Shown: in pieces, positions 17,521 to 27,602 of the stretch | How positions within the stretch are numbered: the stretch's first letter is position 1 | How the letters are laid out: each line of letters starts with the position of its first letter | Assembly (NCBI GenBank): GCA_019118465.1 | Contig: DWYX01000039.1 | Coordinates: forward strand, 1 to 64,000 | DNA: 64,000 nt | Reading direction: 5' to 3' | DNA from: Candidatus Limosilactobacillus faecipullorum | GTDB lineage: Bacteria; Bacillota; Bacilli; Lactobacillales; Lactobacillaceae | Made by a program: the position numbers and the translations under genes | Notes under the pieces: generated by a model | Database searches by the model: none | Told to the model about the DNA's origin: nothing | Seen by the model: only the letters and a program-made list of their open reading frames with translations

Positions 17521-17758
17521 TTTTCCCTATGTTAGGGACGTAAAAGTGTAGTTTTAGGCAATCGCCTCTTGATTAAAACCACGGTTGGTCAAGCTCGTCC
17601 GTTGATTAACACGTTACCAGGTTTCTAAGAGAAATTAACCAATGAACTTGCTTAACTGGTGGTATGGAAAATAATCTTTTATTATTAGGGACTTATGTCA
17701 CAGCCCCTCTTTTTATTACCCAGTATCGAGTCTGTAATTCTCCTCCCGATCTTGATTT

Positions 17759-18721
17759 TTATGGCAAGAAGCCTTCCTTCCGGGCGTTGTTTTGAATGTC
17801 TTCCAAGGTCTTGGCCGACTTAGCCATTGCGGCTTGTTCATCTTCATTCAATGGCATTTCGATGATCCGGGCAATTCCGTTGGCGTTGATGACAGCAGGA
17901 GTACCAAGGTAAACCCCTTGTTGACCATATTCACCAGCCATGTAAGCCCCAATTGGCATTACCATGTTGGTGTTCCGCAAGATTGCTTCAGTAATCCGAA
18001 CTAAGGCTGAAGCAACCCCGTAGTAAGTAGCACCCTTACCTTCGATAATGTCGTAAGCCTTGTTCCGAACTTGGTCTTCAACTTCCTTCAAGTCATCCAT
18101 GGAGTAACCACGGTTCTTAGCGAATTCAAGTAGTGGCTTTCCACCAATCGTAGCGGCAGAGTAAGCAACGAATTCGGAATCCCCGTGTTCAGCCATTACG
18201 TAGGCATCGATGCTTTGGGGACTAACATTGAAGAGCTTGGATAAGGCAATCCGTAACCGGTAAGAGTCAAGGGAAGTCCCTGAAGAAAGCACTCGGTTAG
18301 CTGGGAAACCAGAGAATTCCCGAACAGCGTTGGAAAGAATGTCAACCGGGTTACCAGCAACCAAGAAGATTCCTTGGAAACCAGATTCAACTACGTTCTT
18401 GGTAATGTCCTTAATAACGGCTAAGTTCTTGTTAACCAATTGAAGCCGCGTTTCACCTGGCTTTTGTGGAACCCCTGCCGTAATCACAACAAGGTCTGCT
18501 TCAGCACAGTCAGCGTATTCCCCAGAAACCATGCGAACTGGTGTCCCAAAGGCCGCTACAGCATCTTCAAGGTCGAGGGCGTTCCCAACGGCCTTCTTCT
18601 TCGTGTGGTTGATGATAATTAATTCGTCAGCCAATGGTTGTTGTGCCATAGCGTATGCGTAGGCAGTCCCAACGGAACCGGCTCCAATCAAAACAACTTT
18701 TTTCCGGTGATTCATAACCAT
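17759..18721 (-). CDS. ldh: L-lactate dehydrogenase
   Basis: It reduces pyruvate to L-lactate with NADH. Seen: Rossmann GAGSVGTAYAYAMA at the N-terminus, the active-site loop VPQKPGETRL, VAGNPVDIL, and the catalytic His in AEHGDSE. Length 320 fits. A clear promoter and the RBS AGGAGG precede it. The D-lactate dehydrogenase lies just upstream in the same direction as a separate unit, which suits an organism making both isomers. Confidence 0.96.
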   Translation of the reverse strand: MVMNHRKKVVLIGAGSVGTAYAYAMAQQPLADELIIINHTKKKAVGNALDLEDAVAAFGTPVRMVSGEYADCAEADLVVITAGVPQKPGETRLQLVNKNLAVIKDITKNVVESGFQGIFLVAGNPVDILSNAVREFSGFPANRVLSSGTSLDSYRLRIALSKLFNVSPQSIDAYVMAEHGDSEFVAYSAATIGGKPLLEFAKNRGYSMDDLKEVEDQVRNKAYDIIEGKGATYYGVASALVRITEAILRNTNMVMPIGAYMAGEYGQQGVYLGTPAVINANGIARIIEMPLNEDEQAAMAKSAKTLEDIQNNARKEGFLP

Positions 18722-18781
18722 AAAAATCCTCCTCTAAATCTTGAGTTTATCACAAAATGATAAACGTTTGCTCACATATTC

Positions 18782-18810
18782 ATTATTCTTGATAATCCCT
18801 TTGGTGTCAA
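18782..18810 (-). promoter_or_regulatory. Promoter of ldh
   Basis: Minus strand TTGACA, 17-base spacer, AATAAT, about 60 bases before the ldh start. Confidence 0.65.
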
Positions 18811-18928
18811 GAAATTGCACATGAAATGCACAAATTGGAACTTGAAATGCCCTCAGCCTGGATTAACGGTTTTACTAATGAAATATTAGCATTTAGTGAA
18901 GTTTATTTCGTAACTTTTTTCCCAAACT

Positions 18929-19927
18929 TTAAAGAGCATTCACACGGTTTGGCGTATCGCCATGCGTGATAACATCTAAGGTCGCATCAAGACCACCATA
19001 GATTAAGTTAGCGACGGCTTCATCAGTATAAAAAGCTACGTGAGGAGAATAAATAATTTTTTCGTGGTTGAGGACCTTTTGAAAAAGCTCATCCGAAAGG
19101 GTCTGACCCGCCATGTTTTTCGGTACATAAGACCCCTCATTTTCATATACGTCGAGGGCGGCTCCGCCAAGTTGACCACTATCAAGAGCTTCCAATAAGG
19201 CTTTAGTATCAACTAAGCCACCCCGGGCGGTGTTTACCAGATAGGCGCCATGTTTAAACCGCTTGAACATTTTGGCGTCAAAGAGATGGACGTTTTCATT
19301 TCGCAACGGGATATGCAAGGTCACGATGTCAGCGTCCTTAACCGCTGCTTCAATGGAATCCATATACGTGATAAAGTTGAGATCCACTCGGGGATGTCGA
19401 TCATAAGCAATCACTTTACTGCCTAAGCCGTGGAAAAGGCAAGCCACATGAGCACCAATATGACCAGTACCCAGAATGGCAACTTTCATTTCACCAACCA
19501 CTTGTCCCCGGGCAGGTTCTTCCCAAGTGAAGTTGTGGGCTTGAACCCGTTTTTGGATTGTTGGGACCCGGCGGACAAGGTTGAGTGCTGAGGTTAAGGC
19601 ATATTCAGCAATTGAAGCTGGTGAGTAGCTTGGAACGTTAGAAATAATAATTCCTTGTCGAGTGGCTTCGGCTAAGTCGTACATATCAAAGCCAGCGCTC
19701 CGTTGAGCAATTTGGTTAATTCCCATTGCTTTAAGGCGGGCATAGGCATCGTGAGGAATCGCCGTAACTTGTAGGGTGTTTACGCCATCGAACCCCTTCG
19801 CATCATCGATTGTATCTTCATTGATTACTTTTTCCGTCATTGAAATTTGAACGTCATGTTCTTTAGCCCACTTAATTGCGTAAGGCTTATCCTCTGCTTT
19901 GATCCCATACATCTTAATTGAATACAT
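18929..19927 (-). CDS. D-lactate dehydrogenase (D-2-hydroxyacid family)
   Basis: The catalytic residues of the family are seen in order: AILGTGHIGAHVA nucleotide-binding loop, the Arg in LVNTARGGLVD, the Glu in DVYENE and the His in YSPHVAFYT. Length 332 from the ATG preceded by TTGGAGA matches lactobacillus LdhD; an upstream in-frame extension is not supported. It reduces pyruvate to D-lactate and regenerates NAD. Confidence 0.94.
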   Translation of the reverse strand: MYSIKMYGIKAEDKPYAIKWAKEHDVQISMTEKVINEDTIDDAKGFDGVNTLQVTAIPHDAYARLKAMGINQIAQRSAGFDMYDLAEATRQGIIISNVPSYSPASIAEYALTSALNLVRRVPTIQKRVQAHNFTWEEPARGQVVGEMKVAILGTGHIGAHVACLFHGLGSKVIAYDRHPRVDLNFITYMDSIEAAVKDADIVTLHIPLRNENVHLFDAKMFKRFKHGAYLVNTARGGLVDTKALLEALDSGQLGGAALDVYENEGSYVPKNMAGQTLSDELFQKVLNHEKIIYSPHVAFYTDEAVANLIYGGLDATLDVITHGDTPNRVNAL

Positions 19928-20149
19928 TATTTTTCTCCAATCTAGGGTGAAAGTCCTCTTCATCTGTTTTTTCAAAGTATCAAAGTTCTAATCGTTCTCT
20001 TCCCCTTTGATTTTAGCTTATCTTTGGGTAAAACCTCAAATAAAAGTCCAGTGAGAGAAAAACTGGTAATTCAACTACGAAAGCGCTTGATAGGTTAATT
20101 TTCAAAATGATCAAATTTTGATAATTAGAAAAAACATTAGAATTTATGG

Positions 20150-20178
20150 TTGACTTTTTAATTTAACTCCCGTAAACT
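20150..20178 (+). promoter_or_regulatory. Promoter of the PTS IIC-like gene
   Basis: TTGACT, 17-base spacer, TAAACT, about 45 bases before the start codon. Confidence 0.65.
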
Positions 20179-20222
20179 AACACCATCAAAATTAAATATA
20201 CATATTCAAGGAGGGATTGCTC

Positions 20223-21335
20223 ATGGAAGCTAGTGTCAAACCTACTTCAAAGCAAGCGTCTACTACATATGCGAACGCCTCCCGCTTCAAAGAAGCACTG
20301 TATCGGGTGTTCGCCGCAACCGCCAACGCCATTCTCGTAGTTCTAGGGGGTGGACTTCTTCTTTCAACCGTCGGGAACCTAACTGGTGTCCATGCTATTT
20401 CTTTAGTTGGGGCCGAAGCTCAAGCCCTACTTGCCCCAGCAATCGGGGTCGCCGTCGCTTCACAATTGAATACGACAACTTTAGTTACCTTTGCCTCGCT
20501 AGTTTCAGCAACTGTCGGTGCCAATGCGGTTCATTTTACTAACGCATCTGTACATACTACAACCGCAACCGGCCAAGCTTTTGTTTCAACAGTTGGCGCT
20601 CCGGTAATGACTTCTGGTCAACCAGTTTCGGCGCTTTTAGCAGCGGTTGCTTGTGTTCTAGTTGGAAAATACTTAACGGGTAAAACGCCGCTTGATATGG
20701 TTCTTGTCCCATTTGGGGCTTTAGCCGTTGGGGTTGCCTTCGGTTTATTAGTTGCCGCTGTCGTTACACCAGCTCTCTTAGCGGTTTCAGCTTACATTGC
20801 TCACTCAATGACGGTTAACCCCGTTTTAGGTTCAGTTGTTATCTCATTAGTTTGGTCATTGTTCTTGATGACCCCGGCTTCATCCGCCGCCTTGGCAGTT
20901 GCCTTGATGTTGGATCCCGTTTCATCCGCTGCGGCTTTGATCGGGACGACCACCCAATTCGTTGCCTTTACGGTAATGTCTTGGCGGCAAAATGAACTTG
21001 GAGCTAACATCGCTCAAGGAATTGTCACACCGAAACTGCAATTTCCAAATCTTTTGTTAAACCCATATCTCTTAGTGCCATCGCTTGTTTCAGCGGCCGT
21101 CTGCGCCCCGGTAGCAACGGTTCTTTTCCACTTCCGTTCCACCTACACGTTAGGAGGTTTAGGTCTTAACTCATTGATTGCCCCAATCGCTTACCTTTCT
21201 CGGGGATGGGATCAATTTGCCACCTACATGACTTTGGGGGTTGTTGTTCCCGGAGTCATGTCATTAGCAATCTACCTCTTCATGAAGAAAATGGGTCTCA
21301 TCGGGGAAAACCAACTTCATCTTGAAGTATTCTAA
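20223..21335 (+). CDS. PTS EIIC-like membrane protein (PTS_EIIC_2 type)
   Basis: A 370-residue polytopic protein, very rich in Ala, Val and Thr, with eight to ten hydrophobic segments. It opens with ALYRVFAATANAILVVLGGGLL and contains TPASSAALAVALMLDP and NPYLLVPSLVSA. This matches the stand-alone EIIC-like family rather than a complete PTS permease. No EIIA or EIIB gene is nearby, so the substrate and phosphorylation partner are unknown. Start is the ATG eight bases after AAGGAGG; the TTG two codons earlier is too close. A weak cre-like sequence is at 20078-20091. Confidence 0.75.
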   Translation: MEASVKPTSKQASTTYANASRFKEALYRVFAATANAILVVLGGGLLLSTVGNLTGVHAISLVGAEAQALLAPAIGVAVASQLNTTTLVTFASLVSATVGANAVHFTNASVHTTTATGQAFVSTVGAPVMTSGQPVSALLAAVACVLVGKYLTGKTPLDMVLVPFGALAVGVAFGLLVAAVVTPALLAVSAYIAHSMTVNPVLGSVVISLVWSLFLMTPASSAALAVALMLDPVSSAAALIGTTTQFVAFTVMSWRQNELGANIAQGIVTPKLQFPNLLLNPYLLVPSLVSAAVCAPVATVLFHFRSTYTLGGLGLNSLIAPIAYLSRGWDQFATYMTLGVVVPGVMSLAIYLFMKKMGLIGENQLHLEVF

Positions 21336-21356
21336 TTTTTAAAATATCAAATCAAT

Positions 21357-21390
21357 AAAAAAAGCTCCGTCAAAAACGGAGCTTTTTTGT
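21357..21390. terminator. Bidirectional intrinsic terminator
   Basis: AAAAAAGCTCCGT pairs with ACGGAGCTTTTTT between convergent genes. Confidence 0.9.
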
Positions 21391-21399
21391 AGTCTTCAT

Positions 21400-22443
21400 T
21401 TACTTTGTAACTACCACATAAGACTTAATCGTCTTCCGATCAGCCATGTCTTGGTAGGCTTGATTGATTTGATCAAGGGGATAACTTTGGGTGAAGACCT
21501 TCCCAGGGTTGATTTTTCCATCGAGAACAGCCTTTAAGAGTAATTCCTTGTCGTAAGTAGTTACTGAAGCGGGACCACCTGCTAAGCTGATATTCTTGTA
21601 GAATGGCATCGTTAAGTCAAACTTAGCGTCATGAGGTAAACCAACCCGACCGATAATGGCACCAGGACGAGCAACGTTCAATGCCGTTTGGTTAGATGCC
21701 CGAGAACCAACGCATTCAAGAATAGCATCGGCCCCAAAGTTATTCGTCAAGACGAGAATCTGCTTTTCACCTTCAACGCCTCGTTCAGCTACGTTATCAG
21801 TGGCACCGAATTCCTTAGCAAGAGCTAAAAGATCTTCATGACGCGAAGTCGTAATGATCTTCTTTGCGCCCCGCAGCTTAGCCGCAATCACAGCAGAGAG
21901 GCCAACGGCTCCATCCCCCATCACGACAACCGTGTCGCCAGGCTTAACGTTAGCCACAGCCGTAGCGTGGTAACCAGTTGCCATCACGTCGGCAAGGGTT
22001 AACAATGACTTTAACATGTCTTCAGAGTAATCTTTTGGTTTCCCTGGTACCTTAATCAATGACCATTGAGCATGTTGGGCCCGGTAGTATTCAGCTTGGG
22101 TACCTTCACTAAAATTATCAGTGTGATCTTGGCAAACCCCATCAAAACCAGCTAAGCATGCAGGACAGTGGCCACAACCATGGGTAAATGGCGCAATTAC
22201 AAAGTCTCCTGACTTAACCGTAGTGATAGCAGAACCGACTTCTTCCACGACCCCAATGGCTTCATGACCAGAGTTAATGGAATCAGTTGGCTTGTCATCT
22301 AAGCCCCGAAATGCCCAGAGGTCAGAACCACAAACACACGCGCGGTAAACCTTGATAATAACGTCATCATCAGCTTGTAGGGTTGGCCTGTCAACATCCT
22401 TAATAACAACGTTACCTTTTCCCTCGAAAAATGCACTTTTCAT
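21400..22443 (-). CDS. Zinc-dependent alcohol dehydrogenase (MDR family)
   Basis: A 347-residue medium-chain dehydrogenase. Catalytic zinc ligands are in CVCGSDLW and GHEAIGVVEEVG. The structural zinc Cys set is in CGHCPACLAGFDGVC. The NAD(P) site is VVVMGDGAVGLSAV. Substrate preference is not readable. It sits alone, convergent with the PTS-like gene. Confidence 0.92.
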   Translation of the reverse strand: MKSAFFEGKGNVVIKDVDRPTLQADDDVIIKVYRACVCGSDLWAFRGLDDKPTDSINSGHEAIGVVEEVGSAITTVKSGDFVIAPFTHGCGHCPACLAGFDGVCQDHTDNFSEGTQAEYYRAQHAQWSLIKVPGKPKDYSEDMLKSLLTLADVMATGYHATAVANVKPGDTVVVMGDGAVGLSAVIAAKLRGAKKIITTSRHEDLLALAKEFGATDNVAERGVEGEKQILVLTNNFGADAILECVGSRASNQTALNVARPGAIIGRVGLPHDAKFDLTMPFYKNISLAGGPASVTTYDKELLLKAVLDGKINPGKVFTQSYPLDQINQAYQDMADRKTIKSYVVVTK

Positions 22444-22546
22444 ATGAATCTGCCTTTCTTAATCTGAATCATCACATTTAATTATAGTTAAGGTTTGAGC
22501 AAATTTAAAATGCTTATCGTTAATGGTGAACCATCCAAATTTTGCA

Positions 22547-23305
22547 TTAATTAAATAAAGTCCGAACCCCCATCGTGATAATCAAGATTGCTACCAGTAG
22601 TTTAATAATCCGCGCTCGTTGTAACTTTGCGGTCATCCAAAGTATCATTGGTGGTGCCATCATCGCTCCAGCAAGGGAACCAATAATTAACCCAAGTGCC
22701 GCTGACCAATCAACGTTTCCACTACTCAAGTGAAGCAAGGTCCCAACGACAGACATCCCCACTAAAACAAAGGAAGAGGTAGCTGAGGCATTAGCCAATG
22801 GAGCGCCAAGAATTAATAATCCTGAAGTAATTGGACCACCCCCACTCAGTCCAGCGATTCCAACCATTAGACCTCCTAGTATCCCGTAACCAAAACTGGC
22901 TCGACCAGCTGATTCATTCCTCCTTGAAGTGAGCTTTTTCGTGCGATAGGTTCGGTAAAATAACTGACTTCCAAGGGCAATTAGAATTAAACCGATCAGA
23001 ACCGTATATAATTTTTCTGGGATAAACGGCGCCAACCAAAAGCCAACTAAAATGCTAGGGATGGCGGCAATTAGCATCCGGACACCTAGGTGAAAGTCAA
23101 TTAGGTGCCGGCGGTAATATTCATAACATCCTAAGATTAGCGCAGGTAAAGCTGTCACAATAGAAGTTGCGGCAGCAGAACTCGGTGATAACTTAAAAAA
23201 TGCTGTCAAAACCCCGAGATAAATCGCCCCACCTCCACCACCAGTTGAGATAACGAAAACGCCGACTAATAAACCAACAATGATCATTAAGATTAAATTT
23301 CCCAT
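22547..23305 (-). CDS. TSUP-family (TauE/SafE) membrane transporter
   Basis: A 252-residue protein with about eight membrane segments and the family features STGGGGGAIYLGVLTAFFKL near the N-terminus and GLSGGGPITSGLLIL in the second repeat. Relatives export sulfite or other organosulfur anions; no substrate is implied by the neighbours. Confidence 0.88.
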   Translation of the reverse strand: MGNLILMIIVGLLVGVFVISTGGGGGAIYLGVLTAFFKLSPSSAAATSIVTALPALILGCYEYYRRHLIDFHLGVRMLIAAIPSILVGFWLAPFIPEKLYTVLIGLILIALGSQLFYRTYRTKKLTSRRNESAGRASFGYGILGGLMVGIAGLSGGGPITSGLLILGAPLANASATSSFVLVGMSVVGTLLHLSSGNVDWSAALGLIIGSLAGAMMAPPMILWMTAKLQRARIIKLLVAILIITMGVRTLFN

Positions 23306-23354
23306 CTAATCAACTCCATAATGAACTACTCCTAGTATAAGATTTATAAGGCAA

Positions 23355-23396
23355 AATAAAAAGGAGCAAGTGATGGGAAGTCATTTCTTGCTCCTA
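23355..23396 (-). terminator. Intrinsic terminator of the 3-hydroxyacyl-CoA dehydrogenase gene
   Basis: AGGAGCAAG pairs with CTTGCTCCT, followed on the minus strand by TTTTTATTTTG. Confidence 0.85.
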
Positions 23397-23413
23397 ATGG
23401 ATATTTGATAAAA

Positions 23414-24301
23414 TTAGGCCTTTAAGAAGTTTGGATCTAAGAACTCAGCTTTTGGGTAGTGGTAGAAACCTTCTCCGGCTTCGTGACCATAATGACCAGC
23501 ATCAATCATTTCTTTCAACTTATCGGCAATCAACTTAGCGTCAGGATTACCAGTTTGGTTAAAGTCATTCATTGAAATTTGGTATGGTGTCCGGAGACCA
23601 ACGATATCCATGATCATGAATGGTCCGGATGGGGCACCAGTTGAGATCATCCAGTCTTTATCAGTTTCATGTGGATCAGCAATCCCCTTTGCCCAAGTAG
23701 CCATGGCGGCGTTCAAGAATGGAACTAACAAAGCGTTGAGGATATAACCTGGATATTCTTTATGCATTTGAATTGGCACCATCCCAATCGTCTTTGCAAA
23801 GGCAACTGCATCATCGATCACATCAGGATCAGTAGCCGACGTCCCAACGATTTCAGCAACGTTGTACTTCCAGATTTCGTTCGCGAAGTGAATGTGCAAG
23901 AACCTGTCCGGCCGGTCAACGTATTGTACAAGTTGACTTGGCATGAAGGTGGAAGAGTTACTTGCAACAATTGTTTTAGCTGGTAAGACTTTGGTTAAAT
24001 CAGCGTATATTTGCGCCTTAACTTCGATCGCTTCTGGAACAGCTTCGATAACCAGATCAGCATCCTTAACTGCTTCCGTAAGGTCAGTTGTTAAGAACAT
24101 CCTGTCATAAGTTGCGTCAAAGTCTTTTTCAGCAAGGTTTACGTCTTTTTGATAATGCGGCTTTAATCCTTTAAGCCGACGTTCAGCCTTATCTAAGTGG
24201 CGGTTCCAAACGGAAACATTAACTCCTTTTAAAGCCGATTGGAAAGCAATTTGACTACCGAGAGTTCCAGCACCAATCACCGTTAAATTTTGAATTGCCA
24301 T
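23414..24301 (-). CDS. 3-hydroxyacyl-CoA dehydrogenase, NAD-binding
   Basis: An N-terminal Rossmann fold (TVIGAGTLGSQIAFQSALKG) and the catalytic His-Glu region (SNSSTFMPS, DRFLHIHFANEIW) followed by the helical dimer domain. Length 295 is that of short 3-hydroxybutyryl-CoA dehydrogenases. A beta-oxidation pathway is not otherwise visible, though a thiolase gene lies 12 kb away, so the physiological substrate is uncertain. A cre-like motif upstream suggests catabolite control. Confidence 0.88.
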   Translation of the reverse strand: MAIQNLTVIGAGTLGSQIAFQSALKGVNVSVWNRHLDKAERRLKGLKPHYQKDVNLAEKDFDATYDRMFLTTDLTEAVKDADLVIEAVPEAIEVKAQIYADLTKVLPAKTIVASNSSTFMPSQLVQYVDRPDRFLHIHFANEIWKYNVAEIVGTSATDPDVIDDAVAFAKTIGMVPIQMHKEYPGYILNALLVPFLNAAMATWAKGIADPHETDKDWMISTGAPSGPFMIMDIVGLRTPYQISMNDFNQTGNPDAKLIADKLKEMIDAGHYGHEAGEGFYHYPKAEFLDPNFLKA

Positions 24302-24341
24302 TGCTATCCCTCCTTAAAATTTCTTTAATGGCAGTGCAGCA

Positions 24342-24355
24342 CGAAAACGTTTCCA
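24342..24355 (-). promoter_or_regulatory. cre-like site
   Basis: CGAAAACGTTTCCA matches 12 of 14 cre positions, 40 bases before the 3-hydroxyacyl-CoA dehydrogenase start. Confidence 0.4.
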
Positions 24356-24387
24356 AACGGTAGAAAGTAACTCATAATTGATTGACT

Positions 24388-24425
24388 AAAAAGAGACTAG
24401 CTACAAAACGTCGCTAGTCTCTTAA
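24388..24425 (-). terminator. Intrinsic terminator after the small ORF
   Basis: AAGAGACTAGC pairs with GCTAGTCTCTT, with a TTTT run on the minus strand. Confidence 0.75.
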
Positions 24426-24470
24426 GTGTTCTTAAATGAGTTTTTGGGATAAAGTGTGAAAAACTAGAAA

Positions 24471-24581
24471 TTACTTCTCCTTCGCACTATCTAAGGCCTT
24501 CATAATTGAAGGATTCTTAGAATGGCAGTCTTTCAACATTTGTAAGTCTTCTGCTGATAATTCAACAACATACTTCGACAT
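24471..24581 (-). CDS. Small protein, 36 residues, unknown function
   Basis: An ATG-initiated ORF beginning MSKYVVELSAEDLQMLKDCH and ending SAKEK. Composition is protein-like, with an amphipathic helix predicted over most of its length. A terminator follows. The RBS is weak (GCGAGGG). It is too short for routine gene calls but its context, between argH and the 3-hydroxyacyl-CoA dehydrogenase with its own terminator, supports a real gene. Function unknown. Confidence 0.55.
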   Translation of the reverse strand: MSKYVVELSAEDLQMLKDCHSKNPSIMKALDSAKEK

Positions 24582-24668
24582 CTTTTTCCCTCGCTTCATT
24601 AATTTATGCACTTATCCTACCACAGATTCAGAAATAAGTTAATAACTTCTAGGTGAATTAATTTTAAA

Positions 24669-26054
24669 TTAAACTTGACCCAATATTTTTTTGGCATCCA
24701 TAATTTGCTTTTTAACTTCTTTGAAGCTCGTTCCACCAAGGGATTGCCGTCGTTTAATCGCAACTTTAGCTTGTAAATCGTGATAAACGTCCTCCCCAAT
24801 TTCAGGCATTATCCGTTTGTATTCAGTAAGTGGAATTTCTTGCAAGGTCGTGTTAGTCTGTAGCCCCTTTAAGACTAATTCGCCAACAATTTCGTGGGCT
24901 TCCCGGAAAGGAATCCCCCTAACCGCTAAGTAGTCTGCTAATTCGGTTGCGTTAGAGAAATCGCGTTCCGTGGCCGCTTGCATTTTGGCTTTATTTACCG
25001 TTGCTGTCTTTAGCATCCCCGCCATGATCGATAAGGACGGAACAATCGTTTTCACGGTGTCAAAAACCCCTTCCTTATCTTCTTGCATATCCTTGTTATA
25101 TGCCAACGGCAAGGACTTCATTACGGTTAAAAGACTCGTTAAGTTGCCGAAAACCCGGCCACTCTTGCCCCGGATCAATTCAGCCATGTCGGGATTCTTC
25201 TTTTGAGGCATAATTGAGCTCCCGGTTGAATACTGGTCGGATAATTCTAGATAGCCAAATTCGTATGATGACCAGAGAATGATTTCTTCGCAAAGCCGTG
25301 ACAGATGCATCATCAGAATCGAAGCATTACTTAAAAACTCAAGGGCGAAGTCCCGATCCGAGACAGCATCAAGCGAATTAGTATAAGGAGCTGAGAAGCC
25401 AAGTTCTTTAGCGGTCATCTCCCGATCAATTGGGAAGGTCGTTCCTGCCAAAGCGGCTGCTCCCAATGGCGAAAGCTTGGTATGCTTTTGGTTAAACTCA
25501 AACCGTTCGACATCCCGTTGGAACATGGCAAAATATGCCATCAAGTAATGGCCGTATGAAATCGGTTGGGCGTGTTGCAAATGGGTGTAGCCGGGCATAA
25601 CTGTTTCAACGTTTGCTTCTGCCTTTTCTACCAAAACTTTTTGTAAGGCTTTGATTGCTGTAATTACTTTGGGTAACCGTTCTTTCACGTACAAATGAAA
25701 ATCGGTGGCGACTTGATCATTCCGACTCCGCGCCGTGTGCAATTTTCCAGCAACGGGACCAATCTTTTCGGTTAACAAAGCTTCCATATTCATATGGATA
25801 TCTTCGTTTTCGACGGTAAAAGTAAGTTTCCCCGCTACTAGGTCAGTTTGGAGTTTTTTTAGTCCCGTAATAATTCGGTCAGCATCCTCAGCCGGCAAAA
25901 TATGGGTAGCCTTTAACATCTTAACGTGGGCTAGCGAACCCATTAGGTCTTCTTTGGCCATTAATTGATCAAAACCAATTGAAGCCCCAAATTCGTCCGC
26001 CGCCTCAGAAACGGTGGCCTTAAACCGCCCACCCCAAAGTTTATTGGTCGGCAT
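24669..26054 (-). CDS. argH: Argininosuccinate lyase
   Basis: It splits argininosuccinate to arginine and fumarate, the last step of arginine synthesis. The signature [12 protein letters not shown] is present, along with SRNDQVATD and the [11 protein letters not shown] region. Start chosen at the ATG six bases after AAAGGAGG, 14 bases inside the end of argG; an earlier in-frame ATG touches the RBS. It overlaps and is co-transcribed with argG. Confidence 0.97.
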   Translation of the reverse strand: MPTNKLWGGRFKATVSEAADEFGASIGFDQLMAKEDLMGSLAHVKMLKATHILPAEDADRIITGLKKLQTDLVAGKLTFTVENEDIHMNMEALLTEKIGPVAGKLHTARSRNDQVATDFHLYVKERLPKVITAIKALQKVLVEKAEANVETVMPGYTHLQHAQPISYGHYLMAYFAMFQRDVERFEFNQKHTKLSPLGAAALAGTTFPIDREMTAKELGFSAPYTNSLDAVSDRDFALEFLSNASILMMHLSRLCEEIILWSSYEFGYLELSDQYSTGSSIMPQKKNPDMAELIRGKSGRVFGNLTSLLTVMKSLPLAYNKDMQEDKEGVFDTVKTIVPSLSIMAGMLKTATVNKAKMQAATERDFSNATELADYLAVRGIPFREAHEIVGELVLKGLQTNTTLQEIPLTEYKRIMPEIGEDVYHDLQAKVAIKRRQSLGGTSFKEVKKQIMDAKKILGQV

Positions 26055-27261
26055 TCGCATCCTCCTTTAATTTGTCATGAACTTGCGCATAAACTTGGGT
26101 TGGCAAGCCCCAGAGTTTGATAAAACCAGCAGCGGCTTCGGAATCAAATTGATCGGCGGCTGTGTAGGTTGCTAAGGATTCGTCATACAGGGAATTTGGT
26201 GACTTCCGGCCTTCGCAAATTACGTTCCCCTTAAAGAGTTTTACCCGGACAATCCCGTTAACATCCTTTTGACTTTCAGCTAAGAAGGCTTGCAAGCTGT
26301 CCATTAAAGTTGTAAACCAAAGCCCGTTGTAAATCAGATCTGCAAGTTGCTTTTCGATTACTGGCTTAAAGTGGGCCAAAGACTTCTCGGTCGCAATATC
26401 TTCGATGTCTTTATGAGCGGCTAACAAAACAGTAGCAGCTGGGCATTCGTAAATTTCCCGGGACTTAATCCCGATTAACCGGTTTTCAACGTGGTCGATC
26501 CGCCCGATCCCGTGTTTGCCGGCTAGCTTATCCAAGGTCATGATTAATTGAGCAAGGGACATTGGTTGGCCGTTCAAGGCGGTTGGTACCCCATGTTCAA
26601 AGCTGATCGTAATCACATCTGGTGTGCCAGGGGTATCTTCTAAAGCAACGGTCCGATCATATGCATCTGCCGGTGCTGCGGTCCATGGATCTTCCAGAAT
26701 CCCACATTCGTTGGCCCGACCCCAAAGGTTTTCGTCGATTGAGTAAGGACTCTTTTTGTTAATTGGCACTGGAATCCCGTTTTCTTTAGCGTAATCAATT
26801 TCGTCTTCCCGTGCCCAGTGGTTATCACGAATTGGGTCTTCAATCTTCATTTCTGGAGCTAAGGCATGGATGCCAACTTCAAACCGAACTTGGTCGTTTC
26901 CCTTCCCAGTACAACCATGAGCGATTGCGATTGCGCCTTTTTCCTTAGCGATCTCAACTAAATGTTTAACAATCAACGGCCGCGAAAGCGCCGATACCAA
27001 TGGATATTTATTCTCGTACATTGCATGCCCCTGAAGCGCTGGTAATACATAATCATGCGCAAATTCTTCCTTAGCATCGATCACGATTGATTCAACTGCT
27101 CCGACTTTTAGCCCTTTTTCTTTAATAGCTTCCAAGTCTTTGCCTTCACCCACGTCAATACACACAGCAATAACGTCATAACCCTTATTTTTAAGCCATG
27201 CAATTTCAACTGAAGTATCTAATCCACCTGAATAAGCTAAAACAACTTTATCCTTTGCCAT
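26041..27261 (-). CDS. argG: Argininosuccinate synthase
   Basis: It joins citrulline and aspartate using ATP. The ATP pyrophosphatase loop [15 protein letters not shown] is at the N-terminus and [10 protein letters not shown] follows. Length 406 is standard. It is the first gene of an argGH operon. Only these two genes of arginine synthesis are present here, so citrulline must come from elsewhere. The upstream region carries AT-rich palindromes compatible with ArgR control. Confidence 0.97.
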   Translation of the reverse strand: MAKDKVVLAYSGGLDTSVEIAWLKNKGYDVIAVCIDVGEGKDLEAIKEKGLKVGAVESIVIDAKEEFAHDYVLPALQGHAMYENKYPLVSALSRPLIVKHLVEIAKEKGAIAIAHGCTGKGNDQVRFEVGIHALAPEMKIEDPIRDNHWAREDEIDYAKENGIPVPINKKSPYSIDENLWGRANECGILEDPWTAAPADAYDRTVALEDTPGTPDVITISFEHGVPTALNGQPMSLAQLIMTLDKLAGKHGIGRIDHVENRLIGIKSREIYECPAATVLLAAHKDIEDIATEKSLAHFKPVIEKQLADLIYNGLWFTTLMDSLQAFLAESQKDVNGIVRVKLFKGNVICEGRKSPNSLYDESLATYTAADQFDSEAAAGFIKLWGLPTQVYAQVHDKLKEDANADQ

Positions 27262-27360
27262 AATTATATCTCCTCTTTATTTCTGTATATTTATGATTGT
27301 TAAGTATTGTAGCTACTTTTGTATTAATATGCAAGGATAATTTGATAAAAAGTTAATTTA

Positions 27361-27391
27361 TGCAAATATATATTTTGCAACATCTTGTCAA
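27361..27391 (-). promoter_or_regulatory. argG promoter with palindromic operator candidate
   Basis: TTGACA on the minus strand is followed by TGCAAAATATATATTTGCA, a near-perfect palindrome lying over the -10 region. Its size and AT-rich centre resemble ARG boxes bound by ArgR. A further similar half-palindrome (TGCATATTAATACA) lies nearer to the gene. ArgR binding is inferred. Confidence 0.45.
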
Positions 27392-27506
27392 AGTCGCTGT
27401 ATTAACAACGGTTTTGGTCAGTTTTAGAGATTTGAGATTCATTCAAAAAATTAAATAAAATACTATTTTATGATTTTACAAATCAATAGTGTCAGTGCAT
27501 AAAATT

Positions 27507-27549
27507 TAAATAAAAAGAGCAAGAAGCATCCAAGACTTCCTACTCTTTG
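27507..27549 (-). terminator. Intrinsic terminator of the HesB-like gene cluster
   Basis: AGAGTAGGAAG pairs imperfectly with CTTCTTGCTCT, then TTTTTATTT on the minus strand. Confidence 0.7.
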
Positions 27550-27602
27550 TCGTGTTATTTAATTTTGAAATGTTAAACCAAGAATAACTCGTCTTCAGCT
27601 CT

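Noticed and set aside
17690-17745. ldh terminator resembling the lactobacillus GGGACTTATGTC repeat
   Set aside because: Only half of the usual stem is present (three to four pairs), so a functional hairpin is not supported.
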